Assembly (NCBI RefSeq): GCF_013761005.1
Contig: NZ_JACDUS010000002.1
Coordinates: 537,404-601,403, forward strand
DNA from: Desulfosalsimonas propionicica
GTDB lineage: Bacteria > Desulfobacterota > Desulfobacteria > Desulfobacterales > Desulfosalsimonadaceae
DNA length: 64,000 nt
Direction of reading: 5' to 3'
Position numbers and translations under genes: made by a program. The first letter of the stretch is position 1. Every line of letters begins with the position of its first letter. Below, one piece after another: positions 63,030 to 64,000 of this stretch. The notes under the pieces are model-generated. The model had not been told where the DNA came from. It searched no databases and was given only the letters and a program-made list of their open reading frames with translations.

Positions 63030-63938
63030 ATGAACATAAAATCAATCGAAACACATGAAGCTGATGACTTGTCGACGAGGGAAGAGTCTCATTTTTTTGA
63101 CAGGAAATCATTTCTCATAAAAGGTGCGAAGGTGCAAAAAATAGCTGTAGCCTACGCAAATGGTGATGGCGGTGAATTCATTATTGGCATCGCGGATGAA
63201 AAAGAAGAACCAAATCCAGCCAAACGATGGCAAGGTGCGTCCAAGATTGAAGACTTGAATAGTCACTTACAAGTTATTTTTGAAGTCACACCATCGCTGG
63301 ATTTGAAATACGAGATTTTAAAATGTGATGAAAAACCAGGGTACGCTTTGCGTGTATTGGTTGAAAAAAGCTCCGAAGTTCATAAGACGGCAGATGGTAC
63401 GGTCTACCAAAGGCATGGCGCGCAATCTCTCCCAATCAAAGATCCTGAAAAAATCACCCAACTTTCCTTTGCTAAAGGGGCAACTTCATTTGAAGATCAG
63501 ATTATTAAAGAAATCCCAGCCGAACAAATTTCTGAATCAAAAGAACTTTTATCATTCCTTGATGACTACTCTCCAAAAACAGATCCGCTAGAATTTTGTA
63601 TCAATCAAAATCTACTTGATTATAAATCATGGGAAACAAAAGTAGCTGCTGCATTGCTATTTCACCCTTGTCCTAGCGTAGTGGTTCCTAGAAAATGTGC
63701 AGTTAAGATTACACGTTATGAAACCAAAGAAGATGATCCAGAGAGAGATCACCTTGCAGAACAAATTACAATTGAGGGAGCTTTATATCCTTTAATAAAA
63801 GAAACTGTCCACAATATAGAAAGACTGATGTCTTCTGTTAAGGTGTGGACTCCTGAAGGCTTGAAACATCTTAGTTATCCACCCGAGGCGATCTGGGAGG
63901 TAATAGAAGCCATCTCAAAAAAACCGAAACAAAATTAA
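63030..63938 (+). CDS. Cassette 4: AlbA_2 (Schlafen-like) domain protein, short form
   Basis: 302 residues. N-terminal AlbA_2 domain (REESHFFDRKSF, VQKIAVAYANGDGGEFIIGIADE, ALRVLVEKSSEVHKTADGTVYQRHGAQSLPI, about 15-150), found in ATP-binding regulators and in defence proteins. Full-length relatives continue after the YPPEAIWEVIEA motif into NAxxHRDY and a HATPase-like domain; here the frame ends eight residues later. It may be truncated by a frameshift or be a natural short form. Start ATG 63030 after AAGGGA. The attC of this cassette (expected R'' TGCGAAC) is not reached by 64000. Confidence 0.7.
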   Translation: MNIKSIETHEADDLSTREESHFFDRKSFLIKGAKVQKIAVAYANGDGGEFIIGIADEKEEPNPAKRWQGASKIEDLNSHLQVIFEVTPSLDLKYEILKCDEKPGYALRVLVEKSSEVHKTADGTVYQRHGAQSLPIKDPEKITQLSFAKGATSFEDQIIKEIPAEQISESKELLSFLDDYSPKTDPLEFCINQNLLDYKSWETKVAAALLFHPCPSVVVPRKCAVKITRYETKEDDPERDHLAEQITIEGALYPLIKETVHNIERLMSSVKVWTPEGLKHLSYPPEAIWEVIEAISKKPKQN

Positions 63939-64000
63939 AGCGCATGCAAGTTGAACCATAGCAAGGAAATTCTCTGCATGGTATTCGTAGCGGACAACTA

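Larger units (their letters stand above)
56649..64000. mobile_element. Chromosomal integron: integrase, recombination site and four cassettes (continues past the window)
   Basis: Integrase on the minus strand, outward promoter, then plus-strand cassettes. Boundaries read from G/TT crossover points: cassette 1 57833-59031, cassette 2 59032-61806, cassette 3 61807-63013, cassette 4 63014 onward. For cassettes 1-3 the 7-nt R'' box is the exact reverse complement of G plus the first six bases of that same cassette (ACACAAC with GTTGTGT; GCCCAAC with GTTGGGC; ACCGAAC with GTTCGGT). This is what a circular cassette intermediate predicts. Base composition differs between cassettes: 1, 3 and 4 are AT-rich, 2 is GC-rich. 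Confidence 0.95.

Noticed and set aside
63950..63992. Imperfect hairpin after cassette 4 gene (GAACCATAGCA / TGCATGGTATTC) as attC
   Set aside because: It resembles an attC stem, but the expected R'' box TGCGAAC is absent and the window ends before any R' site, so it is not called.
1..64000. CRISPR arrays, rRNA genes and complete insertion sequences
   Set aside because: No regularly spaced direct repeats, no rRNA sequence and no transposase gene were seen.

Overview
The window reads as a chromosomal segment of a Gram-negative, GC-rich anaerobe, most likely a member of the Desulfobacterota (order Desulfobacterales). This is an inference from the outer-membrane efflux and LysM/HDOD genes, the gene orders and the protein styles; no 16S gene is present. 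About 57 kb is housekeeping DNA. The last 6.5 kb is a chromosomal integron of different character.

Layout. 0-16 kb: start of argC, a patatin/TPR/M23 cluster, a small HTH-zinc ribbon regulator, aroB and aroF (shikimate entry) on the minus strand, an FGGY sugar kinase, a LysM protein, an HDOD signalling protein and a complete RND efflux operon (outer membrane factor, adaptor, pump). 16-34 kb, minus strand: a HEAT-repeat protein, purQ, purL, then the conserved run rseP-dxr-cdsA-uppS-frr-pyrH-tsf-rpsB, then prmC-prfA-rpmE-rho. 34-44 kb: coaE, cca-like nucleotidyltransferase, adk, rpsU, folC, tRNA-Arg(CCG), DUF2905, a nucleotide-sugar epimerase, pepA, a TerB/DnaJ protein and cinA. 45-52 kb: a complete trp operon (leader, E, G, D, C, F, B, A). 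52-56 kb: nucleotide-sugar dehydrogenase, fused ATP sulfurylase-APS kinase, cysQ. 56-64 kb: lexA, integron integrase, recombination site and four cassettes.

Regulation visible in the sequence. Both ends of tryptophan synthesis carry classical attenuators. A 33-residue leader peptide rich in Trp and Phe codons plus an intrinsic terminator precedes aroF. A WWWR leader peptide plus two tandem terminators precedes trpE. aroF and the trp operon therefore look coordinated through charged tRNA supply although they lie 40 kb apart.

Repeats. Six copies of a 125-152 bp foldback MITE, all in the same orientation, are scattered from 7.7 to 40.9 kb. Three have exact 6-7 bp target duplications. A seventh locus (44460-44838) has the same outer termini around a different, deeply nested palindrome.

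Integron. The integrase gene overlaps lexA by 10 bp, and a GAAC-N4-GTTC palindrome sits at its promoter, suggesting an SOS-controlled intI-lexA operon. A good outward promoter faces the cassettes. Cassette boundaries are proven internally: for the first three cassettes the 7-nt R'' box is the exact reverse complement of the G plus first six bases of the same cassette. The cassettes encode a probable modification-dependent nuclease, an RloC/PrrC-like ATPase with zinc hook and candidate anticodon-nuclease triad, a membrane-anchored methyltransferase and an AlbA_2 (Schlafen-like) protein. The first two are defence-like genes.
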